From Lepas anatifera (Eukaryota > Arthropoda > Thecostraca > Lepadidae): DNA of 64,000 bases. Of this stretch, positions 33,016 to 45,050 are shown one piece after another. Under the pieces are notes generated by a model. It did not search any database. It was not told the DNA's origin and saw only the letters and a list, made by a program, of their open reading frames with translations. The stretch covers positions 248,001 through 312,000 of the forward strand of contig JAOTON010002085.1 of assembly GCA_034440635.1 (NCBI GenBank), in the 5' to 3' direction. Within the stretch, counting starts at the first letter, position 1. Every line of letters starts with the position of its first letter. The position numbers and the translations under genes are program-made.

Positions 33016-34440
33016 CAAGGAGATAGAGTAACGTCTCTTTCTGCTATGACTTGTTTTGGAGGTATGATAACTACAGAGCCGGCTATTAAAGGCTTCCTTG
33101 TCAATTAAAAAGCAGATGAGACTCGTATCATCCCCCATACTTGTGTTGGGCATGTGCGTAGATAAAATGTTTGTCTGAACTAATCAAGATATTACGTAAC
33201 TAGATTTTTTTCACTTTTGCACCCTCTATCCTCGTCGTGTACACTCCACATACAAGCTGCTTATGTTGCAGACAGTACATGAGAGATATTAATGGACTTG
33301 GAATAATCGCCTGATGCAAACTGCGCGCCCCGTAACCCATTACCGGCTTAAGTCAGTAACCCACCTGGGTTCAAGGTCATGTCAGAATCACGACCCTTTT
33401 CAGCCATCAAGATCCACCGAAGAAGTTTTTCCGACGGACTGCCTCGGGGTAGGGCTACACCCACTGGTGAACCCAGGGATAACATGTATTTTCCCCAAAC
33501 CATGTAATTTTCCCTCATTTTCTTTAAAAATAACACCAATTTTCACGGTTTTTTGGCGTTGTTGCCCCTTTCCTCTTTACACCATCCGCTTGTATCCGCC
33601 GCTGGGCACGGCTGGGGTGTGGACGCCCATTATAACTGGCTTATGACTCCCAAGGTGACCTCTACAGCTCATCCATTTAATCTTACGACAACCTGCATCG
33701 GTTAACGGGTGTTGGCACCCGTCCTGATCACTCTCGTAGTCTTACTAGGGGCTTTGATTATGCAATGGTAGAGAACATGATAAAAACGATTAAATCCGGA
33801 AAACGGGTTTCAGAGATAACTAACGTTAGCCGTGTGTTGGGATTTACAGGGCGCATCGCCAGCAATGATTATGACAAATATTGCATTCTGATGGCATAGC
33901 AGAGACAGTGCCTCGATTGGTACTGTCATCGCGATGTACCGGCACTGTTTTAGGCAGTCGGTTGGTATCATTCAATAGATCAAAGACAATGCGACACTTA
34001 TATGGGGAGGGGACTTGAGACGGAGATAGTAACCTTTTTGACCATGCCCAAAATTCAATGCGCTTGCATTTTTTTTGTCCCAGAATTACTCGTTTATCGA
34101 GGAATGAGCGAGCGTCGGCGGACCTAGTTTCGCTTTGCGTCACTCGCGGGTCAGGCACTGTGTCGGGCCTGGCAGGATGGGGCACAGGGCGGAGGTGGTA
34201 TGGGAGCGGAGGCACGTGGGACAATGTAGACCGCACAGATCGTTTCGGCTAGTTTTGGCACCTATAAATGAAACACGAAACCGAACGTTTCTTGTCTGTT
34301 ACAAAATTTATACATCTTAGCTCAGATTTCATTCAGCTGTCAAATCATTTTTTTGATAAACCAGCCTGTGTATTTGTAAAATACACTTGATCATCTCAGG
34401 ATTGACGTCATTATTTTTTTCATTGGTGCTTTTAAGTCAG
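33016..34440. other. No recognised feature
   Basis: Several short open frames on both strands, none with recognisable domains or splice support. Confidence 0.45.
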
Positions 34441-34549
34441 TTTAGAAGGTTACGAGATACAAACTGGGAATTTTCCTTCGGTATCAAAAGTAAACAATAT
34501 GACTGTGTGCTGCCCCACTAGAACGCAGTGAGTAGGTAGGGGAGGATTA

Positions 34550-36010
34550 GGCAATTGCGCCCTGAGATAAATGCGCCCTCCCCTGTACTGGCAGGCTATT
34601 AGGTTTAGTACCAGCTGTTGATTAAGAAGTGTGCCCAGCTCTACAAAAACGTTCTTTCCGGTGTCATCACACACATGGTAAGGATGTGTCCGGCGAAATC
34701 GTATCTCCTCAAATACTGATTTCTTATCCAAAATAGCATTCCTTAAGCCTAAAAATAAGAATTAGGTTTCGTCTAAGATGGTGGGGATGACATTCCAGCC
34801 CTTAGGTTTATTTAATCTTATTTGAAGGTTTTAACGACGGATTTACCTTAAGTGTCGTGCTTAAGACCATTTCGTTTAAGCCGCATATTTTCAATGCGCC
34901 ATAGGTAAATGCGCCCGTGGGCGCAATTACTAGGTGGGCGCATTTAACATCACATGCATATCTGAAGAAGTAATGTTGCTGCATTCGATGAATCGCCGGG
35001 AAAACCTCGTCACCAGCTGAGAAATAAGATTTCTCCTCGTAATTACAAACAGGCGGATCCAGGGGAAGGTGCACGTGACCCCCTTCCTGATCGATCCTCG
35101 GCGCCCCCTGAAAGGTCAATGGCACCCCTGAAATATCGCTTCCCCATGATGTGAAAATCGGCGCCCACCGATAGGATTTGCGCCCACCTAATAGATTTTG
35201 CCGGTCAAGTGGCGCCCTGGTCCGGATGGCGCCCCTCGATCGGCAATCCTGGATCCGGTATTATTACAGTATTCCATGTGGACTTTCCTGTGGCTGAAAT
35301 GGGCGCCAATGACCTCCGTTGTGGCATGCACTAAACCCCAAATATGACGATGTGGCATGAAAAGCTTACGTTTTTCCTGAGCAAAACTGTTGTCCTGATT
35401 TTTCCAGCATCCCAAGTTCGTAATTAATTTGATGCATAAAGTTCCAGCCCTTGGTAGGTTGGTGGCAGTGATCGGTGACCTTCAGATCGCGGAGGGATTC
35501 GAGCAGCTCACCGGCATTTTTCTGTTAGGGACAACTTGTAACAGAACATTCGTTGTAACGTTGCTTACGTTTTTAAACATTCTTTGACGAAGTATGTAAG
35601 AAAGGTAAAGTGCAGGATATTTGGAAGACTGATTAGTAATTTTTAACACCACTGAGCAGGGTCGGATCCAGCCTGAAGGTGTGGGGGACAACGGAAGCCA
35701 AAATCGTAAACGTGGTTTTAAGAAGTTTGGGAGGCAAGGGGCAACGGAGGGTTTGGGGTGGGGGTGGGGATTCTCCCCGGCTCCGCCATGCCGTGAAATG
35801 ATAAGCATGAGAAGTTAATCATCAACAAATTGTATGGAAATGACTACTTTAAGGGCTTAAACAGGCGATATGTGTAATTTTCTAACTGCAGACCTTATTT
35901 TTCAATCATTGAAATGCATGAATTGGTGGGTGCATTTGATCAATTGTACACTGGGCGCATTTATCGAACAAGTTTTGAAATGCGCCCTTTGCAGATCACG
36001 CTAAATCGAA
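34550..36010. repeat. Region with repeated GGGCGCATTTA/TAAATGCGCCC words
   Basis: The word and its complement occur near 34570, 34900, 34935, 35965 and 35985, spread across about 1.4 kb and interrupted by a MITE at 35050. It may be one old element, but no terminal repeat or protein was identified. Confidence 0.35.
35050..35262. mobile_element. hAT-like MITE, CGGATCCAGG family, copy 2
   Basis: It starts CAGGCGGATCCAGG and ends CCTGGATCCG, with the interior colinear with the element at 73-346 (CCACCGATAGGATTT, GCCGGTCAAGTGGCGCC, GATCGGCAATCC). Flanks ATTACAAA and ATTACAGT agree at 6 of 8 positions, a plausible decayed target duplication. Confidence 0.75.
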
Positions 36011-36250
36011 AATTGCGGGCGTAATATAAATTTAGACATTTGGGGCCAAAAGCTGTAAATGTTTGAAAATAGTGTATTACCACCTGTATTAATCGTTTGT
36101 ATGGCATTTGTTATGCATAAGTGCGCACAGTCTTAGCGCAGGCATTTGTTCAAGTTTCTCTCTTGGCTGATTTACTCATCCAAAAATTTCGCAGGTGCTG
36201 TAAGTGTACACTTCCATTCTCCACAACTTCGTCTGGGCAGTTTGTTTACT

Positions 36251-36256
36251 TTTATT
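36251..36256 (-). terminator. Candidate poly(A) signal for the DM4/12-like gene
   Basis: AATAAA on the minus strand about 880 bp beyond the stop codon, the first found downstream. It may be coincidental in AT-rich DNA. Confidence 0.25.
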
Positions 36257-37135
36257 AATATTTCTGAAGCTTGAACGGTACTTCTTAGATTCATTACTCC
36301 ATAGATGGCTAATCTGGTAATTGCGTCCTAAGGAAATAATAACGATTTACCTTTAGCCTTCAAAGAGAAAGTATACGGTGTTTACATAATTTTGAGTGGT
36401 GAATAAATGGTACTCGAATGGATTTTCCAGAGCTGCTTGTCCCCCTGCGCTTCAGCTTGTCCACATTCCAATAGATAGCTCATCAGTTTACCAACACGAC
36501 TGCTGTGGTGACCAGTATATATATTTTCTCTGGAGATGAGTGTTTCAAGTCCATCAAGAGCTATCGAGGGGTGGGGATGGTGAAAAACAATGCATCATAA
36601 CTCAGGTGAAAATATGTCATGTGAAACAGGAAAATGTTACCTCGCACACACTCTCCTGAGATATAACGGATGAAGTTGCAAGTCCACAGGTGTCATGAGC
36701 TCATCAAGTATAAAGACGATCTCGAACGCATGAGAAGAATGCCACGTGATGATCAGAATTACCATCTCAACAGTAACGATAACAATTCAAGAAACAATTG
36801 GGTACTCTGTGTGGGCCGGCAATCTGTTCAACGTTTTCATGATCTGCCAAGATGAACAACAGATACAATCAGCATCGAGGCTAGTGCCTTCCAACCAAGA
36901 GCTCATCACTCGGTCACCGACACTGAAACAGACCCGGAACCGGTTCACCACCCGGTTCGTCCATCTCTGCACGATAACTCCGTCTTTCAATGCACACGCC
37001 GGCTCAAACTCCTCGCTAATGCTGCGGAGCGATGGGCTGCTCTCACCAGCGCTTCAGTCCTGGATCATGACCCCAGCGCCACTTCTCTCTCGTTAGATTG
37101 CAAACCTCTGGATGGAGCACCGTTCGGAATGCCGT

Positions 37136-37304
37136 TTACTGCTGGAGCGGGTCATGCATGGCATCCAGAAGCTCCTCAGCGCCGTACTGGCACTGGTGGA
37201 AGGTCTCGGCGCAGGTCTCCACGGTGCCGGTGCGACCCACCTCGGCAGCAGCGTCATACATCCGCTTCGGGGAGTCGGGGCGACCCGAGCTGGGCACGTC
37301 ATTG
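37136..37304 (-). CDS. DM4/12-like secreted protein, last coding exon
   Basis: Entered through a strong acceptor (pyrimidine run then CGCCAG|CAATGACG). One base completes the split Gly codon, then 55 codons end at TAA. It encodes NDVPSSGRPDSPKRMYDAAA and, further on, GTVETCAETFHQCQYGAEEL. The Y..A...G....C-x6-C order is the second half of the DM4/12 pattern (Pfam PF07841), with C-x5-C supplied by the previous exon. A longer frame in another phase across the same DNA is a shadow; only this phase joins upstream. Confidence 0.78.
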
Positions 37305-37406
37305 CTGGCGACGGAACAGGAGAGACGGTCACCACCTGAACAGTCCAGCGGAACAATCTACATCTGACGTCACTGGAACTTAACTGGCCAGCGACGTAGC
37401 CAGTTC

Positions 37407-37409
<3 letters not shown>

Positions 37410-37480
<71 letters not shown>
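37410..37480. repeat. (TA)n microsatellite
   Basis: About 70 bp of uninterrupted TA in intron 3 of the DM4/12-like gene. Confidence 0.97.
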
Positions 37481-37481
<1 letters not shown>

Positions 37482-37618
37482 CACATAGTAATGGTCTGTC
37501 AGTGGAACAACATATATATTTTCTGGATCAGACGTATTCACTGTTTTCTCGGAAAATTGCCTTGTGCTTGGATCCAGGCGCAGGGAAATTTTCCGTGAAA
37601 TCGAAGAAAACATCTAAT

Positions 37619-37641
37619 CACACACACACACACACATACAT

Positions 37642-37736
<95 letters not shown>

Positions 37737-37760
37737 TGTATGTATGTATGTATGTATGTA
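37619..37760. repeat. Compound (CA)n-(TA)n-(TGTA)n microsatellite
   Basis: CA repeats, then about 60 bp of TA, then about 50 bp of a TGTA tetranucleotide. Open frames with Tyr-Ile repeats here are artefacts. It lies in intron 3. Confidence 0.97.
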
Positions 37761-39083
37761 CACATAAATATGTGAGGTAGAATCCCTAACGCTGGAGACT
37801 GGAGACGAGGTTGAGTCAGCTGCTGCCAGGTTCAGGCTGACTTGTTTTTGTACTATAATAGATTGGGGTTTACTAGCGAGGATAAAAAGACGACAAAACC
37901 TGTCACTGTCATCCCCAGATAACATCCAGGTATTCATTGGTCATTGTTCTGCTAGAAATCATTGTTTAGCTTAGCTTGGCTAAGTTTAAATAGAACATAT
38001 TCATGCAAGCTATTTTGTAGCCTATCTTGGCTAATTTTTATGTTATGTATAGATTATAATAAATAATTTAGTATTTTATTATTAAGTAAAACATATTCTC
38101 TGGAACGGCATGTATGTAGAAAATATGAAGCAATTGCATTGAAAAAGATTAGATATTTGGGAATAGTTATTTTCTCTTTTGAACACCTCCGTTTGCAAAT
38201 AATCCAATAAATGTTGTGGAAACCCTTCTGTATCTATTTGTATTAAAAAAGAGACTGGCCAAAACTTAGAGTTTAGATACAGGTCCAGCACAAAATAAAA
38301 ACATATGAATCACAATGAGGCTTTCATTCGCATTGGATGTTGTCTCAACAACAATTTATTCATCAAACCGAAATATAAACTTTAACAAATCCTGCAAGGA
38401 TCATCCTTAGATATTCAGATCAGAATTGGGAGCCAAAAAAACTAAATAAATGCTGCTCTCAATGTATGTTTTATACAAATCCTTGCGGGCAACTATTCCA
38501 CTTATCAAGGGATTGTTCCAATACAGTGTTCAGATCCCATAGAAATTCAAATGAATCCAGACCCTCATGAACATTTCATAAATATTTTCAACTCAGCATG
38601 TTTTCGTATCTGAGATTTGTGCTCCTTCTGAATGGCTCGACTTTGTCTAATATGAGTCATAGGAGCACTTGAGGGACCCTCCGGAAATAGCTGGGTCATT
38701 ACTCCCGTCTAGCGGGCGGACCATGACTCGCAGTTTGGGCCATGCTCTGCCCACACCTCCTAGCAGCTGCCGTGATGGATGATCTCAGCCCACCTGCACT
38801 TCGGACACTTGCTTCTGGGACGTTTCTAAATGCAATGTCACGGTCAGGGAGGTGGCCTTATCGGCAACAAAACCTGGGCAGGAAAAGGACAGGTGTGACA
38901 CAGTTTAAATAATGCGGACCGTTATGGAAGGCGGCTACGATGACTTGGAGAGAACACGTTTCCCGTTAGTGGGAAGCAGATAGCTTGTGTAAGTTTTTAA
39001 ACCTTGGCTTATAAGACGTATTTGGATGGGAAAATTCAGGATGTAGCCAGCAAACATTTTCACATACTTCGGGCTATGGACTT

Positions 39084-39901
39084 TTAACCCATAACCACCT
39101 GAAGGGGGGGGGTCCGACCGGACCCCACCACGATTTTTTGCAAATTTTTCCGAGCCGATTCAAAAGAGACGCGCGTCGCTTCGCAGGCCTCTAGGGTGAT
39201 GAAATTTTCAACTCATGACGAAACATTGGCCTCAGGTCTGGCCAGGTCATGGGTTATGACGTAATTTCTAAACCCATGCAAGGCCATTCTGTGCTTCCAT
39301 AATGAGGCTGATAAAACTAGTCTGTACCTCGCTTCTAGAAGAGCTAAATCAAGCTTCTAAGCATCATTTGAAATCTCTTGAAGAGACAAATCAGACCGCT
39401 GCCATCCATCTTGAGGTCAGGCAGTACCAAGGTCATCAGAGGTCACCAAATATTTCAGTTCTTGAAACTGCTTATGTCCATAACTTTTGTACGAAGTAAG
39501 ATACATTCTTAAATTTGATATAATAGTAATGAGCATGACCCAAGGATTTAAATGATATCTTATATAATTTTGAAAGGTCATTGTTTGACTTTGACCCTGA
39601 GAATTTAATTATTGAGCAAAGAAAAACGCATTGATGCCTTTTGTTTTGGTTTAGGTCTTATAGTTCCCGAGTCATAAGTGATTTTCTAAATGGGTATAAA
39701 TTTGACACGTTTTGACCCATTGTAACGTCATGGGTCAACGGCTATGGTTCAGGCTTGCCTCCAGAGTAGAAAACGATAAGATACTTTCAGCGCCTTTTAA
39801 TTTTTCCGTATCACTTATGTTTCCCGAGATCGTAAGGGGTCCGATCGGACCCCACGCCTTCCCAAGGCTGCGGTATGTACTAAAAGAGCCCATGCGGTTA
39901 A
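39084..39901. mobile_element. TTAA-flanked MITE, GGTCCGACCGGACCCC subfamily
   Basis: It begins TTAACCCATAACCACC and ends GCCCATGCGG-TTAA, 818 bp. Palindromic blocks GGGGTCCGACCGGACCCC lie near both ends (39110 and 39836). It differs from the 983-bp family but shares TTAACC ends, a TTAA target and several AGGTCA hexamers. It lies in intron 3 of the DM4/12-like gene. Confidence 0.72.
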
Positions 39902-40199
39902 AACTTGTGGTCATTAATCAGCCTCATGCGGTGGGCGTCTTTGAGTATACTTTCTGAAATTGTATATTTATGTGGTGAGTCCTTACACTAGCCTTTAATA
40001 ATAAACTTATCTAAACAGTTTTATAACTTTTTAATAATTAATTTTTTCATGGAAGGTTCCTACCAATGGAACATCGTTTTCCTCACATAAAAGCGCGTCC
40101 TGACTGCACACATTCGCTACATCAACCAGTTGCAACCCACATTACTACAATTAAGCGAGCCAAATGACCACACAGTAGAATCCATCAGCGAAGACTCAC

Positions 40200-40514
40200 C
40201 CGAACAGCGCCAGAATCATGTTGGCGTCCTCCCCGAGCCTGCTGGCGTCCATGGAGTGGAGCTCACACACCAGCCGCATGCTGCAGCGGTCCTCGTCGCC
40301 CAGCATCACCGCTGAGAAGTAGGAGTCCATCTGAGCCGCCTCTACAGCCAGGTGGTGCCGCTCCTCTTCCACCTCCTGCTGCTCCGCCAGGTCACGGCCA
40401 TAGCGGTAATGGCCGCCGTGACCGTAGCCGCGCTTGTAGCCGCCGCCGTACCCGTGGCCGTAGCCCCGGCGGCGTCCTCCTCTGCGCGTTACGGGAATCA
40501 CGGAGGAGTTATGG
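40200..40514 (-). CDS. DM4/12-like secreted protein, middle coding exon
   Basis: Donor GG|GTGAGT at 40200/40199. Two acceptors keep the frame: CCCAG at 40515-40517 (better pyrimidine context, used here) and CGCAG just before 40481. The exon encodes a Gly/Tyr/His/Arg-rich segment (RRRGYGHGYGGGYKRGYGHG), a charged helix (AEQQEVEEERHHL), then DRCSMRLVCELHSMDASRLG, with C-x-x-R-x-x-C-E as in DM4/12 proteins. The Gly-Tyr-His run resembles low-complexity segments of secreted cuticle-type proteins. The whole protein would be 205 residues, or 194 with the inner acceptor. Confidence 0.8.
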
Positions 40515-40562
40515 CTGGGTAACGAGTACGTCACAGACGTAGTTTGTGAAAGGCCTTATCAC

Positions 40563-40625
40563 TCGCTCTCCCTCTTCTCTCTCCCTCTTCTCTCCCCCCT
40601 CTCTCCCTACCCTCTCTCTCTCTTC
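40563..40625. repeat. CT-rich low-complexity tract in intron 2
   Basis: Irregular CTCTCC/CTTCTC repeats on the + strand. Confidence 0.85.
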
Positions 40626-40748
40626 AGTGAAGCATCTGCTTTCTAACTTGACAGTTACCTTGTTCTGTTCCACTTTAATTATCAAAACCGATTTTGCCGG
40701 TTCTTCCCCAGCCTTCCCTAACTATTGGCCACTGGCCAGTCATCTCAC

Positions 40749-40887
40749 CTGCCCGCCCTGCCGAGAGCATACCCGATGGCACCCGCCTTCAGCGCCACAA
40801 GACCGGCCAGACCAAAGATGCCCTCCACCTGGATGACCTGCGTCAGGCCCACCAGCAGCAGCGCCAGCATCAGCACGCGCATGTTTT
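40749..40887 (-). CDS. DM4/12-like secreted protein, first coding exon
   Basis: The acceptor TTTCCCTCAG| precedes AAAAC-ATG; coding starts at 40882. The first residues, MRVLMLALLLVGLTQVIQVE, form a typical signal peptide, followed by a hydrophobic Ala/Gly/Leu segment (FGLAGLVALKAGAIGYALG). The donor is GGGCAG|GTGAGA, leaving a split AG_ codon that the next exon completes in frame. This 44-codon exon is hidden in six-frame scans by longer frames in other phases. The signal peptide predicts secretion; a cuticle or extracellular role is inferred from the downstream composition, not proven. Confidence 0.8.
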
Positions 40888-41849
40888 CTGAGGGAAAGTC
40901 GAAGTGTCAAAAGTGGGGAAATGGTTTCAGTATAAAGCTTTAACAAAAGAAATATTTCCTCACAAGTGGTGTGTATGATGCCATTTTTAAAACGGTTTTT
41001 GGAATAACCTCACTGCATGAAAGTATGTGGGAGCATATACCTCTCCTTGCCAGGTGAACTTTTCCGAAAATCTACCACAGCGTGGCAAATAAGTGATTGG
41101 AAACTTTGTGACGGTGTTCTTGTTTTCATCGCAAGGAAAGGTTACAGTGGAAAGAACATTTTCTGAGAGCAAAACTAGTTTTCTATCAGCCATTTCGAAC
41201 ATCTGGTCACTTCCAGAAATAATCTGGGATTGCGTCGACAAAAAAACCTTCTCAAACTACAGACCAAAAAAGGTAAATACAAGGTAAATACAAGCGTGAA
41301 TACAAGCGTGAATACCAGCAATAATACCAGCAAGATGCGGCATGCTACAATGAAATATACCTAGAGGCCGGACCCGACCTGAGCACAATGATAAAATGGT
41401 TATGTAAAATGTACATTTCAGTGAAAATGGAATGCCGTCTACACATTATTCATTTAGCAGTTTCTATTTATCATCTCACGGTAGCAAAAAATGTTTACTT
41501 TTTTAATCATGACCGCTATGTATTTTCAATGCAATATATAATATCGAGAACGTATGCGTTAGGTGGCTTTAATGTCCGGTTTATGTGGCTTGACATGTTC
41601 ATATCATTGTCTACAGACACGAGCGTCGCCACGGCTTTCCAAGTGGGGGCGGGGGCAGACCCAGCAATGGAAACTTATGTCTCTCTGCTCCTGTTTTCCG
41701 TTAACCCGATAGGAAAGTGGAATGCTTTTGTCCCATTAAACACCGGCTCAGTCTTATGGAAATAACAGAAAATAATACTTTCGTCTTAAAGTTAGACATT
41801 TTCAGCGACAATCCTCGCCAAGAATGGCGTAACCCTCTTCCACTGACAC

Positions 41850-42034
41850 CAGGGGCATAGCCAAGGGGAGGGGGGCGGCAGGGACGGTTGCCCCCCTGAG
41901 GACCCAAAGGGCCCCCTGAGGACACGATTCTGTAACAAGCAGGGCAATTTTTACCCATCTGGGCCATTTTGGCGCTGTCCCAGGGGCCCTTTTCGGGGCA
42001 CCCCCCTGAGCGAAATCCTGGCTACGGCCCTGAC
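41850..42034. mobile_element. hAT MITE with perfect 8-bp target duplication
   Basis: A 185-bp element, ends CAGGGGCATAGCCAAGG and ATCCTGGCTACGGCCCTG. The perfect duplication ACTGACAC lies at 41842-41849 and 42035-42042. The interior is G/C-rich with no coding. It sits in intron 1 of the DM4/12-like gene. Confidence 0.9.
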
Positions 42035-42420
42035 TGACACCCCCTCCTCTCCTGCCCACAGTTTATGGTAAAGTTTGGGAGAGCATATTCATATTGGCTA
42101 GCCTTGAGAAAAGAGGACGGAAAGAGAAGAGACAAGAAAAAAGGAAGAAAAGAGAAAAGAGAAATTGGAACGGGGATATTGAGCTGGCTGAAAAAATGAA
42201 CAATTGCTTTAAACTCTTGTCAATATATTTAACAAAATAGTATGATACATTTACACCTTATGCTACCAATTTCAAGCCAAGCTGTTAAATACTCCTCTGA
42301 ATTCGATCAAAGTTCCTGTTACAATTTTAAAATAGATGTGGACATGTGTTCTATCTGTGAGAAAATTGTATCAATTTCCTAACATAGGGAAATAATATGC
42401 CTTTTTAATGTTTCGGCTTC

Positions 42421-42538
42421 CACTGGCGGACGCAGGAGCACCGTTTGGGGGAGACCCGGAAAAACTTAAACCATCCAAAATTTTGCCATTTGGTGGGGCC
42501 CATGACCCCATGCCCCCTCCCCTTTGGATCTGCTAGTG
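42421..42538. mobile_element. Short hAT MITE with 8-bp target duplication
   Basis: A 118-bp element, ends CACTGGCGGACGCAGG and TTTGGATCTGCTAGTG. Flanks TCGGCTTC (42413-42420) and TCGGCTTT (42539-42546) match at 7 of 8. It is the second MITE in intron 1. Confidence 0.85.
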
Positions 42539-43061
42539 TCGGCTTTAGATATATTTCTTCCAAAGTAAGCTGATTGGTGAATATTGAGCATGGGAGTCAT
42601 ATTTCATCTGGAATTTAGGCTCTGTATAGTCCAGGCTGCATTTAGAATTTAAGGGTACTTTCAAAATCTAGATACATTTGTTGCAGCATAAAATGGTTTT
42701 CTGGAAATTGGGTTCTAGAATTTTATCCGAGAGGCTTTGGATATGATTGTCAGCAAATTCAGCAATTTGTAGCAGAAAAAATGTGTAAATGCAGGATCTG
42801 AGCCCTAGTGACAGAATACGCACAGAATCTTCCGTGATCGCTTCTGGCCGGCTACATAAGCCCGTGAGGAAATTCCCTGTCTGCAAAAATATTGCCAGAT
42901 TCTGACGGAGATTGTGCCAGATGTGAGTGAGCTTTTAGAAATAATAACTGTCCGTCAATGTAAGAAAGGTCTGGTGTTTGCTTGCAGGCTGGCTTACCTC
43001 TAAAACAACCCTTTATCAGTTCCTTCTACTGGAATTGAAGAGAACAGATCCCAAACCTTAC

Positions 43062-43120
43062 CTTTTGGATGCGTACGTTGAGGAAGAAGCAGACAGACGA
43101 GCTGTTTGATCGGTGGATCT
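43062..43120 (-). other. Non-coding first exon (5' UTR) of the DM4/12-like gene
   Basis: Runs from the predicted start site to CCAAAAG|GTAAGG, a near-perfect donor. It contains no ATG, so translation starts in the next exon, which begins 5 bases before its ATG. Intron 1 is about 2.2 kb and holds two hAT MITEs. The assignment rests on donor, promoter and acceptor agreeing; no transcript evidence is available here. Confidence 0.65.
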
Positions 43121-43149
43121 GAATTGACCGCTGGATGCCGGTATATATA
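43120..43149 (-). promoter_or_regulatory. TATA box and initiator
   Basis: TATATATA at 43149-43142 on the minus strand is followed 29 bp later by TTCAGATC, whose A at 43120 fits the arthropod initiator TCAGT-type consensus. The upstream 200 bp is GC-rich. TATA-plus-initiator promoters are usual for tissue-specific secreted proteins. Confidence 0.7.
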
Positions 43150-43379
43150 GCAGCGCGGACGCGCCGGCAGCGACGCCGGCGTTTTGTTCGCCGGAGGCGG
43201 CGAGGCGCGATGAGGTCACTGCACCAGACCAGGCCCCTCGGACGCGGCGCAGCAGCGGCGCTCCTGAGTCACCCGCCTCCAGACGCCGGCTGCACTCAGT
43301 CTCCGGCGTAACCCGCTCCCAGTCCTGCCTGTCCTGGCGCTGGGCTGGGTGTCCACTAGCACCCCTCAAATAACGTCGC

Positions 43380-44840
43380 TTAGGAGGAAATTAACGCCCG
43401 CTTTGATTTCCTTCCTAAATTTGTGTCATATATTTTGGTATAATAGTAATCCCATACACCAGCCTGTTGAGGAGTTCTTTCAACGGCCAAATTAAGAAAA
43501 CAAAGTGTTAGGAGAATAATTAGAGCAGATTTGGGGGTTTTAGGTGGCTTTGGGAAGCCAACCCTCCCCCCTCCTTTTCAATGGCACCATCAGTATTTTT
43601 CAGTGCAGTAGCAAACATGACGATTTACATAATCGGCTAAGGTCGGGAAAAATGAATTTTTTAACCGATTCTGAGTTCTTTCACGAGCCATTGCCATCCA
43701 TTCACTAAAAGGGGACTTCTTCCTTTTTCAAACTGCAAAGAAGGTTATTACCAATAAAGTAGGATGAAATAGGGTTATTAATGTGATTTTTTACTTTCTG
43801 TTATTGCGTATTTGAGCCCGTTGGCGATTTCATTGAATTAATAAGCAAGTAAGCATATAAAGATTGAGGTGTGCGTGATGACCGGTAGAAGCTAGAGGTC
43901 ATCCAGAAATCGCATAAACCCAATTTACTAATTGTTTACTACCTTTCCCTATATAACGCCTGGTAACGTCATCCAACCCCCTGAAGTCTTATGTAATGCA
44001 TTACCATACCCAATTATATATAGAGCATAACAACGGAACAGTCTCTTCCTTGTAGTGTAACAAAATATCCATCGTTTTCAAGGTTTTCATTATTTTCCAA
44101 ATCTACATTCTCGTGTTTTTTATCCTAAATTTGGTGACATGCTTACTGCATATTTAGCGGTAATAAAATCAGTGATTTAGCCACCTGCCCAAACACTAAG
44201 ATAAATCCAGTTTCCAATAGTCACCGAAGCTGAGTAGGAGCAGTCCTTTTGAAACCAGAGACGGATCTAGAATATCGGCAAGGGGAAGAAAAAGACCCAG
44301 AGAGCAGTCACAACGACCTGAGAGGTTAAGTTCTCCTAGCCACTGAATTAGCATGTTAACATTTGCATTTTATTTAAAAAAAGCCGCGCCATATGAATGT
44401 GTAAGGTTTGTGTTTCGTTTATTTTATGGTTTCACTAATAAATCAAGGTATATATGTTGGTGATTTGATACTGTCCTTCTTGAACTGCCCTCATCCTGTT
44501 CCTCCTCCACACCCTCCCCCTCCTTATTTTGCATAGGTATGAAGACTTGGATCGAGACAAAGACCACCGCGCAAAAACTATGGGGCTTCCCCGCTCGGTC
44601 CCTCCTTCATTATCTTGGCCACTACCCACTGCTGGCGTCACGCCCTGGTGAGCCAGGCGAAAGCTATTCACTACAGTGCGTGGTGTATGCAGAACACGTG
44701 TGAGAGCGAGAGCTCCTCTGATGTTTAAACTCTGAGCGCGTACAAACACCGGCCCTATTGCAGGCGTTTGATACTTGTTTTACCTTTCTTGTAAACTGAG
44801 TATTGTGTTTAATATCATTGAACTTACCTTTTTAAAAACA
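43380..44840. other. No recognised feature
   Basis: AT-rich intergenic-looking DNA upstream of the DM4/12-like promoter; short frames only. Confidence 0.5.
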
Positions 44841-44854
44841 TTTATCATTGCGGG

Positions 44855-44856
<2 letters not shown>

Positions 44857-44888
<32 letters not shown>

Positions 44889-44990
44889 CAGAGAGAGACA
44901 GAGAGAGAGAGAGAGACGAGAGGAGAAGAGAGAGACGAGAGAGAGCGGGGAGACGGAGAGAGACAGGGAGACAGGACGAAACGAGACAGA

Positions 44991-45027
<37 letters not shown>

Positions 45028-45050
45028 GAGAGAGAGAGAGAGAGGGAAAG
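44857..45050. repeat. (GA)n and degenerate GA-rich tract
   Basis: A clean GA run, then GACAGAGA/GAGACGAG variants, then another GA run. Arg/Glu- and Ser/Leu-rich open frames on the two strands are composition artefacts. Confidence 0.96.

Noticed and set aside
35656..35790. A short hAT-like element starting CAGGGTCGGATCCAG
   Set aside because: The proposed right end (CCCCGGCTCCGCCATG) matches only loosely and the flanks do not repeat.
37380..37937. Tyr-Ile repeat frames
   Set aside because: TA and TGTA microsatellites within an intron.
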